Shown in pieces: positions 9,446-18,465 of a stretch of DNA of 64,000 nucleotides (position 1 is the stretch's first letter; each line of letters opens with the position of its first letter). Under the pieces are notes generated by a model. That model was not told the origin of the DNA and searched no databases. It saw nothing but the letters and a program-made list of their open reading frames with translations. The position numbers were made by a program, and so were the translations under genes. The DNA comes from Robertmurraya sp. FSL R5-0851 (GTDB taxonomy: Bacteria > Bacillota > Bacilli > Bacillales > Cytobacillaceae), in the NCBI RefSeq assembly GCF_038002965.1, contig NZ_JBBOOE010000001.1, forward strand, positions 1,283,001 through 1,347,000, given 5' to 3'.

Positions 9446-10636
9446 TTGTTAACGGCTAAAAATCATTTTGGAGAGACCGTTTATATTGGAGATTTAATAA
9501 AGAAGGAGGGTGTACAACAGTTAAAGGGAAATCATTATTTTTGTCCACAATGTGAGGGTAAAGTAATTGTTAAGCTTGGTGTACAGAGAATCAGTCACTT
9601 TGCTCATGTTCACCTGTCTCCACAATGTGTGGAATACGATCGAGAATCTGCGTACCATATGCAAGCAAAAATGCAGCTATATGAATGGCTTGAATCAGAA
9701 TGCTCAAAAGTTGATTTGGAAGTATTTCTTCCTGATATCATACAAAGACCAGATCTTATGTTTACGTACCTTGGAAACACATACTGTGTTGAATATCAAT
9801 GCTCCCCGATATCAGAGGAGATCTTTCAAAAGCGGACAAATGGTTATTTATCAAAGGGTTTGATCCCTTTATGGATACTAGGTGCAAATAAACTTCATAG
9901 GAAACAAACCAACGTAATTACTCTACCTAAATTTCAATCCTTGTTTATTAAGAGAAATCATACAGGAGCTTGGTATTTATCATCGTATTGTCCTAGTATA
10001 AAGAGCTTTATTACCATTACGAATTTGCACCCTCTTTCTCCACATACGATGCAATGTGACTACGAAATCATTCCTCAATCCCAACTTCATTTACCTCAAT
10101 GGTTAAACCCAATCTTTCAAAATACCTTTTATGTTGCCAACTGGTGTAAAGGAATTCAGCACGTAAAAGACACTATGATTCGTTATCATACAGACAAGCT
10201 CTTCCTGCAGGAACTGTATAGGAATCAACTTCACCTCTATCTTCTCCCGCCATATGTAGGCGTACCTCTCAGAGATAATCTACTGCTTGAAACCTCCCCA
10301 ATCATTTGGCAAATGTATGTTTTATTAGATAATATATTTTCAAAAAAGGTAGGGATCATCCTTACAAAAGAGGATGTGTATAAACGTTTAGAAAAGCGTA
10401 TAAATAGGAACCATATTAAAATTAGAAACCATATAAAGCCAAGTGTGAATCAACTTTTGGCTTTAATTAGAGAGTACCTTTATCTACTAACGAAGTGCCA
10501 AGTCCTTAAAGAAATTAAACCTAATGTATATAGATATGAGAATCAAATGTCTTTTCCTTTTACTATTAGTGAAGCTAGTAATTTTGAAAAGAAATTTTAT
10601 AACAATCTTACGAGTGAAAAGATTGTTTGGTATTAA
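9446..10636 (+). CDS. coiA: CoiA, competence protein with nuclease-like domain
   Basis: A 396-residue CoiA (B. subtilis YjbF). The N-terminal zinc module is visible: C33-x2-C36, H51/H54 and C61. Next comes a PD-(D/E)xK-like core with D103 and E116-Y-Q118. CoiA acts on incoming DNA during transformation, promoting recombination. The start is TTG, supported by AAAGGAG eight bases upstream. The same zinc spacing occurs at the N terminus of the helicase at 29579-31867. No ComK box was identified in the short upstream region. Confidence 0.9.
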   Translation: MLTAKNHFGETVYIGDLIKKEGVQQLKGNHYFCPQCEGKVIVKLGVQRISHFAHVHLSPQCVEYDRESAYHMQAKMQLYEWLESECSKVDLEVFLPDIIQRPDLMFTYLGNTYCVEYQCSPISEEIFQKRTNGYLSKGLIPLWILGANKLHRKQTNVITLPKFQSLFIKRNHTGAWYLSSYCPSIKSFITITNLHPLSPHTMQCDYEIIPQSQLHLPQWLNPIFQNTFYVANWCKGIQHVKDTMIRYHTDKLFLQELYRNQLHLYLLPPYVGVPLRDNLLLETSPIIWQMYVLLDNIFSKKVGIILTKEDVYKRLEKRINRNHIKIRNHIKPSVNQLLALIREYLYLLTKCQVLKEIKPNVYRYENQMSFPFTISEASNFEKKFYNNLTSEKIVWY

Positions 10637-10755
10637 TGAACTCACCGCTATTAACATACACTAGGATGTAGTGGAATTTTCCTAGGTAGAAGCAGGAATT
10701 TATTAATTGGTGGCGAATACCAAAAATAGAAGTGAGTAGATTGGAGGAATATACA

Positions 10756-12573
10756 ATGGCAAATGAGACAGCAGTAAAGAAACTTCCCACTAGAAGTGAA
10801 ATTCCATTGGAAGACACATGGAAACTTGAGGATATTTTCCAAACCGATCAACAATGGGAAAGCGAGTTTCAAGAGGTTAAACAGTTAATTCCTTCTATGT
10901 CGAGCTATCAAGGAAAGCTTGGGGAAAGTGCGGATTCTCTATTTAAAGCTTTACAAGCGCAAGATCAGTTGCTAGAAAGGATCGGTAAACTGTATACATA
11001 TGCTCATATGCGATATGATCAGGATACCACCAATTCCTTTTATCAAGGCTTAGATGACCGTATTAAAAATCTCTACACTCAGGCAGCAAGTACACTTGCC
11101 TATATTGTTCCAGAAATATTGTCTATCGACGAAGAAAAAGTAAAAAAATTTCTAAATGAAAAAGAAGAATTAAAGCTTTATGAGCATTCTCTAGATGAGT
11201 TAAATTTGCAAAGGCCACATGTATTGTCTGCTGAACAGGAGGCCCTTCTTGCAGAAGCATCAGAAGTGATGAGTGCTTCAAGTAATACATTTGGAATGCT
11301 AAATAATGCAGATATTCAATTTCCAAGTATTAAAGATGAAAATGGAAATGAAGTAGACGTAACTCATGGTCGCTATATTCGTTTCCTCGAAAGTGCAGAC
11401 CAAAGGGTAAGAAAGGATGCCTTCCAAGCGGTTTATGATACGTATGGAAAATTTAAAAATACTTTTGCGAGTACTTTAAGTGGTCAAGTGAAGAAAGATA
11501 ACTTTAATGCAAGAGTACGCAAATATAGTTCAGCAAGGCATGCAGCTTTAGCGGCTGATAATATTCCAGAATCCGTGTATGAAAACTTAGTTAATACGGT
11601 TAATAAAAACTTACATTTGCTTCACCGCTATGTGAAACTTCGGAAAAAGGTATTGAAACTTGATAAAATTCATATTTATGATCTATATACGCCTCTTGTA
11701 AAGGATGTAAAGATGGAAATCCCTTATGAAGAAGCGAAAGATCTGATTCTTAAAGGTTTGGCACCGCTTGGTGAGGATTATCTAAATGTGTTAAAAGAAG
11801 GGTTTTCAAACCGTTGGGTAGACATTCACGAAAATAAAGGGAAAAGAAGTGGAGCCTATTCTTCAGGGGCATATGGAACGAATCCTTATATCCTTATGAA
11901 TTGGCAGGATAATGTAAATAACTTGTTTACTCTTGCTCATGAGTTTGGACATTCAGTACACAGCTATTACACTAGAAAAGAACAGCCATATGCATACGGC
12001 AGTTACTCCATTTTCGTAGCAGAAGTTGCGTCTACATGTAACGAAGCGCTACTGAATGATTATTTATTAAAGACGATTGATGATGAACAGAAACGTCTGT
12101 ACTTACTTAACCACTTTTTAGAAGGATTTAGAGGGACCGTGTTCCGCCAAACGATGTTCGCTGAATATGAGCATTTAATTCACAAAAAGGCACAAGAAAA
12201 TGAAGCATTAACAGCAGATCTACTAACAAAAGAGTACTATGAACTGAATAAAAAGTATTTTGGTGAAGAAGATATCGAAATTGATGAAGAGATTGGCTTA
12301 GAATGGTCTCGAATTCCACATTTTTATTACAATTACTACGTATATCAATATGCAACTGGGTACAGTGCTGCAACAGCATTGTCCAATCAGATTTTAACAG
12401 AAGGTCAACCTGCCGTTGATCGTTATCTTGACTTCTTAAAGTCAGGTAGTTCGGATTATCCGATTGAAGTTCTGAAAAAGGCTGGAGTTGACATGACGAG
12501 TTCGAAGCCAATTGAGGAAGCATGCAAGGTATTTGAAGAAAAGTTAAATGAAATGGAAGCATTATTATCATAA
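10756..12573 (+). CDS. pepF: Oligoendopeptidase F
   Basis: A 605-residue M3-family zinc metallopeptidase of the cytoplasm that cleaves short peptides. The zinc motif H-E-F-G-H is at residues 395-399, with the downstream glutamate-containing helix F-V-A-E-V-A-S-T. The ATG has GGAGG eight bases upstream; a GTG eight codons earlier would place that site inside the gene and is rejected. It matches B. subtilis YjbG/PepF in position after coiA. A tail-to-tail terminator follows. Confidence 0.95.
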   Translation: MANETAVKKLPTRSEIPLEDTWKLEDIFQTDQQWESEFQEVKQLIPSMSSYQGKLGESADSLFKALQAQDQLLERIGKLYTYAHMRYDQDTTNSFYQGLDDRIKNLYTQAASTLAYIVPEILSIDEEKVKKFLNEKEELKLYEHSLDELNLQRPHVLSAEQEALLAEASEVMSASSNTFGMLNNADIQFPSIKDENGNEVDVTHGRYIRFLESADQRVRKDAFQAVYDTYGKFKNTFASTLSGQVKKDNFNARVRKYSSARHAALAADNIPESVYENLVNTVNKNLHLLHRYVKLRKKVLKLDKIHIYDLYTPLVKDVKMEIPYEEAKDLILKGLAPLGEDYLNVLKEGFSNRWVDIHENKGKRSGAYSSGAYGTNPYILMNWQDNVNNLFTLAHEFGHSVHSYYTRKEQPYAYGSYSIFVAEVASTCNEALLNDYLLKTIDDEQKRLYLLNHFLEGFRGTVFRQTMFAEYEHLIHKKAQENEALTADLLTKEYYELNKKYFGEEDIEIDEEIGLEWSRIPHFYYNYYVYQYATGYSAATALSNQILTEGQPAVDRYLDFLKSGSSDYPIEVLKKAGVDMTSSKPIEEACKVFEEKLNEMEALLS

Positions 12574-12580
12574 AGACGAA

Positions 12581-12606
12581 GTCCCTTCCGACCAATCGGG
12601 AGGGAC
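12581..12606 (+). terminator. Terminator after pepF
   Basis: An 11-bp stem GTCCCTTCCGA / TCGGGAGGGAC with one G-T pair and a 4-nt loop. The T tail is short, so strength is uncertain. Confidence 0.65.
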
Positions 12607-12608
12607 CT

Positions 12609-12785
12609 TTATAAACCCTTAAATCGTTTTCGCTCATTTAAGAAGAGAACAAGGGACAATAGAGAAAGGAATAATAGGGGAGCAGTAATGATCAGAGGGA
12701 AAATTTTTAATAAACCAAAAAGATTTAGTATAAAAGAAATAATAATAAATAAAACAATCAGCCATAAGCCGATGGTTCGTGCCAC
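12609..12785 (-). CDS. Small hydrophobic membrane protein, unknown
   Basis: A 58-residue protein starting at GTG with a good AAAGGGAGGG site. Two membrane helices are likely (about residues 6-25 and 30-48), followed by a basic tail N-E-R-K-R-F-K-G-L, so both ends would face the cytoplasm. A longer frame of 133 codons exists, but its first 75 residues have no ribosome site and read like noncoding sequence. I do not recognise the family. A promoter and two palindromes lie just upstream. Confidence 0.55.
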   Translation of the reverse strand: MARTIGLWLIVLFIIISFILNLFGLLKIFPLIITAPLLFLSLLSLVLFLNERKRFKGL

Positions 12786-12845
12786 AATAATCCCTCCCTT
12801 TCTTTCTTTATAGATATATTCGTTTGTCCCAGTAATCATTCGTAG

Positions 12846-12900
12846 ATTATGACAATATTGTGAAATAGCGAGCAAAATTATTGTCGAATAATCATATTCG
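12846..12900 (-). promoter_or_regulatory. Promoter with two palindromes for the 58-residue membrane protein
   Basis: On the minus strand TTGCTC and CATAAT are separated by 18 bases, about 60 bases before the GTG start. A 10-bp palindrome ACAATATTGT fills the spacer next to the -10. A second inverted repeat, CGAATA-N4-TATTCG at 12885-12900, lies just upstream of the -35. Both positions are suitable for a dimeric regulator. The binding protein is unknown. Confidence 0.45.
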
Positions 12901-13000
12901 TGATATATTATTGATGTGAAGTTGATCACAAGCAAACTTATACCCCTTTGTTTGACCGTGAAAAATTTCTCCCATCCCCTTTGTTCGTATTTAAATAGAG

Positions 13001-13047
13001 AAAAGGCCATTTACAAACAGACAGGTTTGTATGGCCTTTTCTTTTTT
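13001..13047 (-). terminator. Terminator for spxH, possibly bidirectional
   Basis: A long two-part hairpin: AAAAGGCCAT pairs with ATGGCCTTTT around an inner stem ACAAAC / GTTTGT. The T tail is better on the plus strand, but the only gene ending beside it is spxH on the minus strand. Confidence 0.65.
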
Positions 13048-13061
13048 ACATAGTTTTAGCG

Positions 13062-13934
13062 CTATTCAATATAGCGCCAAAACATACCATATTTAGCTGG
13101 AACTTGTTCAACCATTTGTTTTAATTGAAGCTTTTTCATTTCTCTTTCTGCTTCATTAATTGACATATTATAAACAACTGAGATTTCTTTTGTTGCTACG
13201 AGTCTAAAGCATTTGAGAAAGCTCTCTAACGTAGGAGGGGTGCTTTTCTCAGGTTTCACCGGTAACATTTCTTCAAGTATTTGCTCATAAACCTCATATG
13301 GATAATATCCGGTAATTTTAATTCCTTCTTCTTCAATATTCTCATTAAAGAAAACCAAGGTTGGAATTTCGTCCACTTCCATTTCAGAGGTGATTTTTAA
13401 GTCACATTGAAATGCTTTGCCAGCTGAATCTGAATGAATATCAAGAACAAATTCATCCACATCTAACCCGGTGCAACTAGCCATTTCCTTTAACACCTCA
13501 AAGCTAGAGATGTTTTGTTTTTCTAGAAAAATACCCTCCTGTAGTTTTCTTAGAAAGCGAATTCCGGCTTTTCTTCCTTGCAATTCAGCCGCTTTAATAG
13601 CGATAGAGGCTAAATGAGGAGATGATATAGGATTGTCAAACCAAAGACTTCCATCACATGACATGCCTGTTCGACTTGCAGTTTTTTCCCATAAGTCTGC
13701 TATATTTTCGTATTTTTGCTTTTTGCTCATATTTAATGATGCAAGGCGACCGCTTAATATATATTTAATTGAAAAGAAACGACCGTATTCAATTTGTAGC
13801 TTCTTTATGATTGGCTCAAGTGCCCAGCACTCTGGACATAGAGGATCAATAAACATATAAATTTCAAGCGGCTTCTTCTCATTTCCATGGCAATTGTAGG
13901 AGGGAGTCGCCCGCGATGTTTCTCGATTCCTCAC
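13062..13934 (-). CDS. spxH: SpxH (YjbH), ClpXP adaptor for Spx
   Basis: A 290-residue DsbA-like thioredoxin-fold protein, beginning with a His/Cys-containing N terminus (N-C-H-G-N) and the active-site-like D-P-L-C33-P-E-C36-W. In B. subtilis YjbH presents Spx to ClpXP and is inactivated by stress. The start is GTG with AAGGTGAG, overlapping the yjbI stop by three bases. The gene is co-transcribed with yjbI, whose original promoter is now separated by the inserted IS pair, so control of Spx turnover may be altered in this strain. Confidence 0.92.
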   Translation of the reverse strand: MRNRETSRATPSYNCHGNEKKPLEIYMFIDPLCPECWALEPIIKKLQIEYGRFFSIKYILSGRLASLNMSKKQKYENIADLWEKTASRTGMSCDGSLWFDNPISSPHLASIAIKAAELQGRKAGIRFLRKLQEGIFLEKQNISSFEVLKEMASCTGLDVDEFVLDIHSDSAGKAFQCDLKITSEMEVDEIPTLVFFNENIEEEGIKITGYYPYEVYEQILEEMLPVKPEKSTPPTLESFLKCFRLVATKEISVVYNMSINEAEREMKKLQLKQMVEQVPAKYGMFWRYIE

Positions 13935-14338
13935 GTTCTCTCACCTTTCATTTTTGCATTTTCATCTGTATTTATCATATGCTGAGCGGTCAGTACGAGT
14001 CTCGCATAAAATTCATCTCGGATAGGACCGGATAGACCAACCTCATCCATAGCTTCCCTCATACATCCGAGCCATGCTTTAGCTCTAGTTTCCGTTATTT
14101 CAAACGGTAAATGTCGAGCTCGCATCATCGGGTGCCCATGCTCATTTGTGTATAGAGTAGGTCCACCTAGATACTGTGTCAAAAACTGCTTTTGTTTTCT
14201 CGCTGTTTCCGTTAAATCATTCGGAAATATGGGAGTAAGATCTGGATGTTGCCCAACTCGATGATAAAAGGCATCAACTAGTCGATGCAATGTTTCTTCA
14301 CCGATCATATCAAAAGGTGTAAGCATGTTTTCGACCAT
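13931..14338 (-). CDS. yjbI: Group II truncated haemoglobin YjbI
   Basis: A 135-residue 2/2 haemoglobin (trHbO). Expected haem-pocket residues are visible: Tyr25 (B10), proximal His76 in R-A-R-H, and Trp89 (G8). B. subtilis YjbI has been linked to protection against oxidative stress. The insertion sequence pair begins 12 bases before the ATG; the target duplication regenerates a GGAG ribosome site (see findings). It overlaps spxH, forming an operon. Confidence 0.9.
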   Translation of the reverse strand: MVENMLTPFDMIGEETLHRLVDAFYHRVGQHPDLTPIFPNDLTETARKQKQFLTQYLGGPTLYTNEHGHPMMRARHLPFEITETRAKAWLGCMREAMDEVGLSGPIRDEFYARLVLTAQHMINTDENAKMKGERT

Positions 14339-14340
14339 AT

Positions 14341-14349
14341 TAAAAACTC
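14341..14349. repeat. Left copy of 9-bp target duplication (TAAAAACTC)
   Basis: TAAAAACTC abuts the outer left end of the IS pair. An identical copy at 17111-17119 abuts the outer right end, in the same orientation. No copy lies between the two elements. Confidence 0.85.
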
Positions 14350-14364
14350 CACTAGTGTTGCATT

Positions 14365-14393
14365 AATTTAATTTCACTATTAAAAATACTCAA
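14365..14393 (-). promoter_or_regulatory. Candidate outward promoter from IS end into yjbI
   Basis: On the minus strand TTGAGT (4/6) and TAAATT (4/6) are exactly 17 bases apart inside the left IS end, pointing at yjbI-spxH about 20 bases downstream of the predicted start site. Weak consensus, correct geometry. Confidence 0.35.
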
Positions 14394-14489
14394 AATGTTC
14401 AACTTTATTATATTGTGCAAAGAAAAAGTCCTTTATAATGGATAAGTCAGGTGGTAACCCGTCCAAATCCACTAAAAAGGACACATCTC

Positions 14490-15605
14490 ATGGACAAGAT
14501 TACACGAAAAACTTCATTTGGACAATGGTTTTCACCAATTAATATTCAATTATTTGAAGAACAGGTGAAAACGATGAAATTAGATTACTATACGAAAAAA
14601 TTAACGACAGAGTCTTTCCTAAAATTACTACTTTTTGCCCAGCTAGAAGAAATCGAAAGCCTGCATGCGCTAGGTGATTGTCTATTCGATGACCAACTTC
14701 AAAAAGGGATTGACCTTGATTCGATCAGTATTTCTCAGCTGTCACGGCGATTAAATGGCATGAACCCAGATCTATTTCAAAGGCTTTTCCTTGATTTGGT
14801 CGTACAAATTCATGCCAAGACACACTATACGAAACTGGTCATGCCGTTAAAAATCATTGATTCAAGCACATTGCCACTTAATTTGACCAATCATAAATGG
14901 GCAAAGTTCCGTAAGACAAAAGCCGGTGTGAAGTTGCATCTACGCCTTGTGTTTATGGAAAAAGGTGCGTCCTATCCAGAAAAAGCAGTCATAACAACGG
15001 CAAACGAACATGATCGTGGTCAACTTGAAATCATGGTCGATGACAAGGAATGCATGTATGTGTTTGACCGTGGCTATCTAGACTACGAGCGCTTTGATCG
15101 CATGACAGATGGCGGTTACTTTTTTCTATCAAGGCTAAGAAAAAACGCCGTTATACGGGAGGTTTATGATTTTAAACTACCCGAGGATTCCGCTGTTTTA
15201 TCAGATCAAATGGTCCTGATTGGTACAACCCAAAACCGTGCTGAAAATTACTTTCGCCTTCTAAAAGTGCTTGATTCCAAAGGAAATGAACTCCATTTAA
15301 TCACCAATCGCTTTGATTTGAACGCTGAAGAAATTTCAGAGATGTATAAATCAAGGTGGGCCATTGAGTTGTTTTTTAAATGGATCAAACAGCACCTTAG
15401 CATCAAAAAGTTCTACGGACAAAGCGAATGGGCCATTCAAAATCAAGTGTTTATCGCACTTATCGTTTTTTGCCTACATGTTCTTGTTCAACTTGAGACA
15501 AATAGTAAGCGAAAAACCTTAAAAATTAGCCGTTATCTACGGGCTGCCCTTTGGAAACCAGCCCATATTTGGCTCCGAAAAATTGAAGGAAAAGCCATTC
15601 CTTGA
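14490..15605 (+). CDS. IS4-family transposase, copy A
   Basis: A 371-residue DDE transposase. Catalytic residues are visible as Asp124 in I-I-D-S-S-T, Asp193 in V-F-D-R-G-Y, and Glu293 in the IS4 signature Y286-x2-R289-x3-E293-x6-K300. The ATG follows AAAAGGACAC; a GTG 13 codons upstream has no better site. An internal promoter-like TTGTGC-15-TATAAT lies at 14413-14439. The reading frame is intact, so the element may be active. Confidence 0.92.
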   Translation: MDKITRKTSFGQWFSPINIQLFEEQVKTMKLDYYTKKLTTESFLKLLLFAQLEEIESLHALGDCLFDDQLQKGIDLDSISISQLSRRLNGMNPDLFQRLFLDLVVQIHAKTHYTKLVMPLKIIDSSTLPLNLTNHKWAKFRKTKAGVKLHLRLVFMEKGASYPEKAVITTANEHDRGQLEIMVDDKECMYVFDRGYLDYERFDRMTDGGYFFLSRLRKNAVIREVYDFKLPEDSAVLSDQMVLIGTTQNRAENYFRLLKVLDSKGNELHLITNRFDLNAEEISEMYKSRWAIELFFKWIKQHLSIKKFYGQSEWAIQNQVFIALIVFCLHVLVQLETNSKRKTLKISRYLRAALWKPAHIWLRKIEGKAIP

Positions 15606-15752
15606 TAAGAAAGTTGTCGTCGTCACACAGGTCTAATTGTAAATAAATTTCCAAATGGATGGAGCCACCTTTGTTGGGTATTTACTTTTTTGGCTCTAAA
15701 TAGAGAATATAATTAAACTGAAAATTACGAAATTATTTATGCAACACTAGTG

Positions 15753-17110
15753 GTTCAATATTATTATTTTGTGCAAAGAAAAAGTCCTTTATAATGGATT
15801 AGTCAGGTGGTAACCCGTCCAAATCCACTAAAAAAGGACCATCACATGGACCAGATTACACGAAAAACTTCATTTGGACAATGGTTTTCACCTATAAATC
15901 TTCAATTATTTGAAGAAAACGTGAAAACGATGAAATTAGATTACTATACGAAAAAATTAACGACAGAGTCATTTCTAAAATTACTACTTTTTGCGCAGCT
16001 ACAAGAAATTGAAAGTCTGCATGCGCTGGGTGATTGTCTTTTCGATGACCAGCTTCAAAAAGGGATAGACCTTGATTCTATTAGTATTTCTCAGTTGTCA
16101 CGGCGGTTAAACGGCATAAACCCTGATCTATTTCAAAGGCTTTTCCTTGATTTAGTGTCACAAATTCATGCCAAAACGCATTACACGAAACTCGTGATGC
16201 CGTTAAAAATCATTGATTCAAGCACATTGCCACTTAATTTGACCAATCATAAATGGGCTAAATTCCGCAAAACAAAAGCAGGTGTAAAGTTACATTTGCG
16301 CCTTGTGTTTATGGAAAAGGGTATATCCTATCCTGAAAAGGCCGTTATGACAACGGCAAAAGAACATGACCGTGGTCAGCTTGAAATCATGGTGGATGAC
16401 AAGGAATGCATGTATGTGTTTGACCGTGGTTATCTAGACTACGAGCGCTTTGATCGCATGACTGATGATAGCTACTTCTTTCTTTCACGGCTACGCAAAA
16501 ATGCAGTCATACGGAACGTATACGATTTTAAGCTACCCAAGGATACAGCTGTTTTATCAGACCAAATGGTGTTGATAGGTACGACTCAAAACCGTGCTGA
16601 AAATTACTTTCGGCTTCTAAAAGTGATTGACTCAAAAGGAAATGAACTTCATTTAATTACAAATCGTTTTGATTTAAGCGCCGAAGAAATTTCAGAAATG
16701 TATAAATCACGGTGGGCCATTGAGCTGTTTTTTAAATGGATCAAACAACATCTCAGCATCAAAAAGTTCTACGGTCAAAGCGAATGGGCGATTCAAAATC
16801 AAGTATTTATCGCACTAATTGTTTTTTGCCTACATGTTCTCGTACAAATCGAGACCAGAAGCAAGCGAAAAACCTTACAGATTAGCCGTTATCTAAGGGC
16901 TGCATTGTGGAAACCAGCGAATGTTTGGCTTCGAAAGATTGAAGGAAAAGCCATCCCTTAAATATGCAAATTGTCGTCGTTGCAAAAGTCTAATTGTAAA
17001 TAAATTTCCAAATGGATAGGGCCACCTTTGATTGGGTATTTACTTTTTTGCCTCTAAACAGGGAAGGTGAGTAAACTGAAAATTATGACACTATTTATGC
17101 AACACTAGTG
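15753..17110 (+). mobile_element. IS4-family insertion sequence, copy B (left end shortened)
   Basis: The same element as copy A with scattered differences. Its right end ATGCAACACTAGTG is complete. Aligned with copy A, about 39 bases of its left end are missing after the shared CACTAGTG. The remainder, including TTTATAATGG and the transposase, is intact. The divergence between copies (several amino-acid differences) argues against a very recent tandem duplication. Confidence 0.8.
15846..16961 (+). CDS. IS4-family transposase, copy B
   Basis: A 371-residue transposase, close to copy A with about 20-30 substitutions by eye. The D, D and E catalytic residues and the Y-R-E-K signature are all conserved. 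The ATG follows AAAAAGGACC. Because the element's own left terminal repeat is damaged, copy B probably cannot move alone, but its protein could act on copy A or on the outer ends of the pair. Confidence 0.92.
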   Translation: MDQITRKTSFGQWFSPINLQLFEENVKTMKLDYYTKKLTTESFLKLLLFAQLQEIESLHALGDCLFDDQLQKGIDLDSISISQLSRRLNGINPDLFQRLFLDLVSQIHAKTHYTKLVMPLKIIDSSTLPLNLTNHKWAKFRKTKAGVKLHLRLVFMEKGISYPEKAVMTTAKEHDRGQLEIMVDDKECMYVFDRGYLDYERFDRMTDDSYFFLSRLRKNAVIRNVYDFKLPKDTAVLSDQMVLIGTTQNRAENYFRLLKVIDSKGNELHLITNRFDLSAEEISEMYKSRWAIELFFKWIKQHLSIKKFYGQSEWAIQNQVFIALIVFCLHVLVQIETRSKRKTLQISRYLRAALWKPANVWLRKIEGKAIP

Positions 17111-17119
17111 TAAAAACTC
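17111..17119. repeat. Right copy of 9-bp target duplication (TAAAAACTC)
   Basis: Direct copy of the sequence at 14341-14349, next to the right end of copy B. Joining the flanks restores AAAGGAG ahead of the yjbI start on the minus strand. Confidence 0.85.
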
Positions 17120-17229
17120 CTTTAAATAAATCTTTTTTCTTGCCGATTGATAGTACTATTTTATCAGTGCGGAGAATATATCACAAACAATGTGCATTAG
17201 GAGGTTATTTCCTGTTGGCTTTTACGCAA

Positions 17230-17259
17230 AAAAACGTCTGTTTCGTAACAGACGTTTTT
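17230..17259 (-). terminator. Terminator of the yjbK-yjbJ transcript
   Basis: A perfect 13-bp stem AAAAACGTCTGTT / AACAGACGTTTTT with a 4-nt loop. The yjbJ stop codon overlaps its edge. Confidence 0.85.
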
Positions 17260-17875
17260 ATGCTAGCAGGTGACTCGTAACCTTTCTAACATAATTTTGA
17301 GTTTCTTTAAATGGAGGAATACCTCCATACTTGTCCACATTTCCAGGACCTGCATTGTATGCTGCTAAAGCTAATGTTGTATTGCCATTATATTTATCTA
17401 ACATTTGTCTCAGGTATTTGCTGCCACCGAATATATTGTCCCTTGGATCGAATACATTAGTCACTCCAAGTCCTTTTGCGGTAGCCGGCATAAGTTGCAT
17501 TAAACCTGAAGCTCCTGCACCACTAACCGCATTGGGGTTGAAGTTTGATTCTTGTTTTATTACTGATTTAATTAAATTTACTGGTAAGTTGTATTTGGCT
17601 GCCGCCTCTTGAATGATTGAATCAAATTCAGTTGCACTGCTGGTATTAGCAATTTTCGTCATATGAATAGGTGGTAAAGCAGGTGTTTGTTTTAAAAAAG
17701 TGACAGGAGTAGAAACACTCGTTTGTCCACTTAACTGGGACATGGCATGGTCTTCCTCTAACAGCATCTCATTCATCAGGTCTTGAAATATATTTCCTGG
17801 TGAAGAATTAGATGTAGAATTGAAATTTTGTAATGCCTGTAGTTGAAGCATAATTTTAAGTTTGTCTATATTCAT
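17258..17875 (-). CDS. yjbJ: Lytic transglycosylase (SLT domain) YjbJ
   Basis: About 205 residues: a variable Ser/Thr-rich N-terminal half, then an SLT/lysozyme-like domain (about residues 84-200) with catalytic Glu109 in I-K-Q-E-S-N-F-N-P and the motifs G-L-M-Q-L-M-P and A-A-Y-N-A-G-P-G. It cleaves peptidoglycan glycan strands. No signal peptide is visible, as for other YjbJ proteins. I chose ATG at 17875 (site GAGGTG); a TTG four codons earlier overlaps the yjbK stop but has no site. Confidence 0.85.
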   Translation of the reverse strand: MNIDKLKIMLQLQALQNFNSTSNSSPGNIFQDLMNEMLLEEDHAMSQLSGQTSVSTPVTFLKQTPALPPIHMTKIANTSSATEFDSIIQEAAAKYNLPVNLIKSVIKQESNFNPNAVSGAGASGLMQLMPATAKGLGVTNVFDPRDNIFGGSKYLRQMLDKYNGNTTLALAAYNAGPGNVDKYGGIPPFKETQNYVRKVTSHLLA

Positions 17876-17883
17876 GTGACACC

Positions 17884-18465
17884 TCAATGAAGTGAATATT
17901 TTTGATTGTAAAAACGTTTAATTTTATTTTCAGTAGCACGAATGGGAATATGAAAGGTTTGGAGGAGTTGTCTAAAAGCTATTTCACCCTTTAGCGGATC
18001 CTCGACCTCGTATTCTAGCTCATAATCTTCTTTTAATAAATATAAACTATGATCTAGAACTAATAAACCACCTTTATATTGTAACTCACACCGTTTCGTC
18101 GTTAAAGAACCAAAATATTGAAGCTTATTGATAGGAAAACCGATCTTTTCTAATTGTTCCCTTACGATTCCGTTGGGGAGATCTGTACCTTGTAACATAG
18201 CGAAGGCTATTTCCTTTGATAACTCTTGATTTGTTTCAAGAAGTCCCACCTTTGCTGGCTGCTTTAATGTAAGCTCAAATTTTCCTTCCTTTTCACGGAT
18301 TCGTAAGGCGCTAGCCAATTCTTTTAATTGAAACTTCTCTGTGTCAAAATAATGATTAATTTGCGTATCAATCATAGTTTCATTTATGGAAAATTCGGTT
18401 ATCAAATGAAGGTATTCTTTTTTCGTAAGCATGTTTTTAAACTCAATTTCAATATGTTGGCTCAA
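17884..18465 (-). CDS. yjbK: CYTH-domain protein YjbK
   Basis: A 193-residue CYTH (triphosphate tunnel) protein. The hallmark E-x-E-x-K is E6-I-E8-F-K10, followed by alternating basic and acidic strands (R-I-R-E-K-E-G-K-F-E-L-T-L-K). Such proteins bind triphosphates or polyphosphate; the substrate here is unknown. The start is TTG with an AAAGGAAG site. It is divergent from the yjbL-relQ operon, as in B. subtilis. Confidence 0.85.
   Translation of the reverse strand: MSQHIEIEFKNMLTKKEYLHLITEFSINETMIDTQINHYFDTEKFQLKELASALRIREKEGKFELTLKQPAKVGLLETNQELSKEIAFAMLQGTDLPNGIVREQLEKIGFPINKLQYFGSLTTKRCELQYKGGLLVLDHSLYLLKEDYELEYEVEDPLKGEIAFRQLLQTFHIPIRATENKIKRFYNQKYSLH

Larger units (their letters stand above)
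14350..15752 (+). mobile_element. IS4-family insertion sequence, copy A (complete, 1403 bp)
   Basis: Bounded by inverted ends CACTAGTGTTGCAT at the left and ATGCAACACTAGTG at the right, with about 14-18 matching bases before divergence. It encodes one intact transposase in direct orientation. Ends, size and protein resemble IS4Bsu1-type elements of Bacillus. Copy B follows immediately, sharing the CACTAGTG at the junction. Confidence 0.85.

Noticed and set aside
12128..12637. 169-codon open frame on the minus strand inside pepF
   Set aside because: It is fully antisense to a clear M3 peptidase, has no ribosome site, and its composition is that of reverse-read coding sequence.
12786..13010. 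N-terminal 75-codon extension of the small membrane protein at 12609
   Set aside because: It covers the promoter and palindromes, lacks a ribosome site, and the GTG at 12785 has an excellent one.
14350..17110. Composite transposon formed by the two IS copies
   Set aside because: The copies abut with no cargo between them, so there is nothing to carry; treated as a tandem pair.
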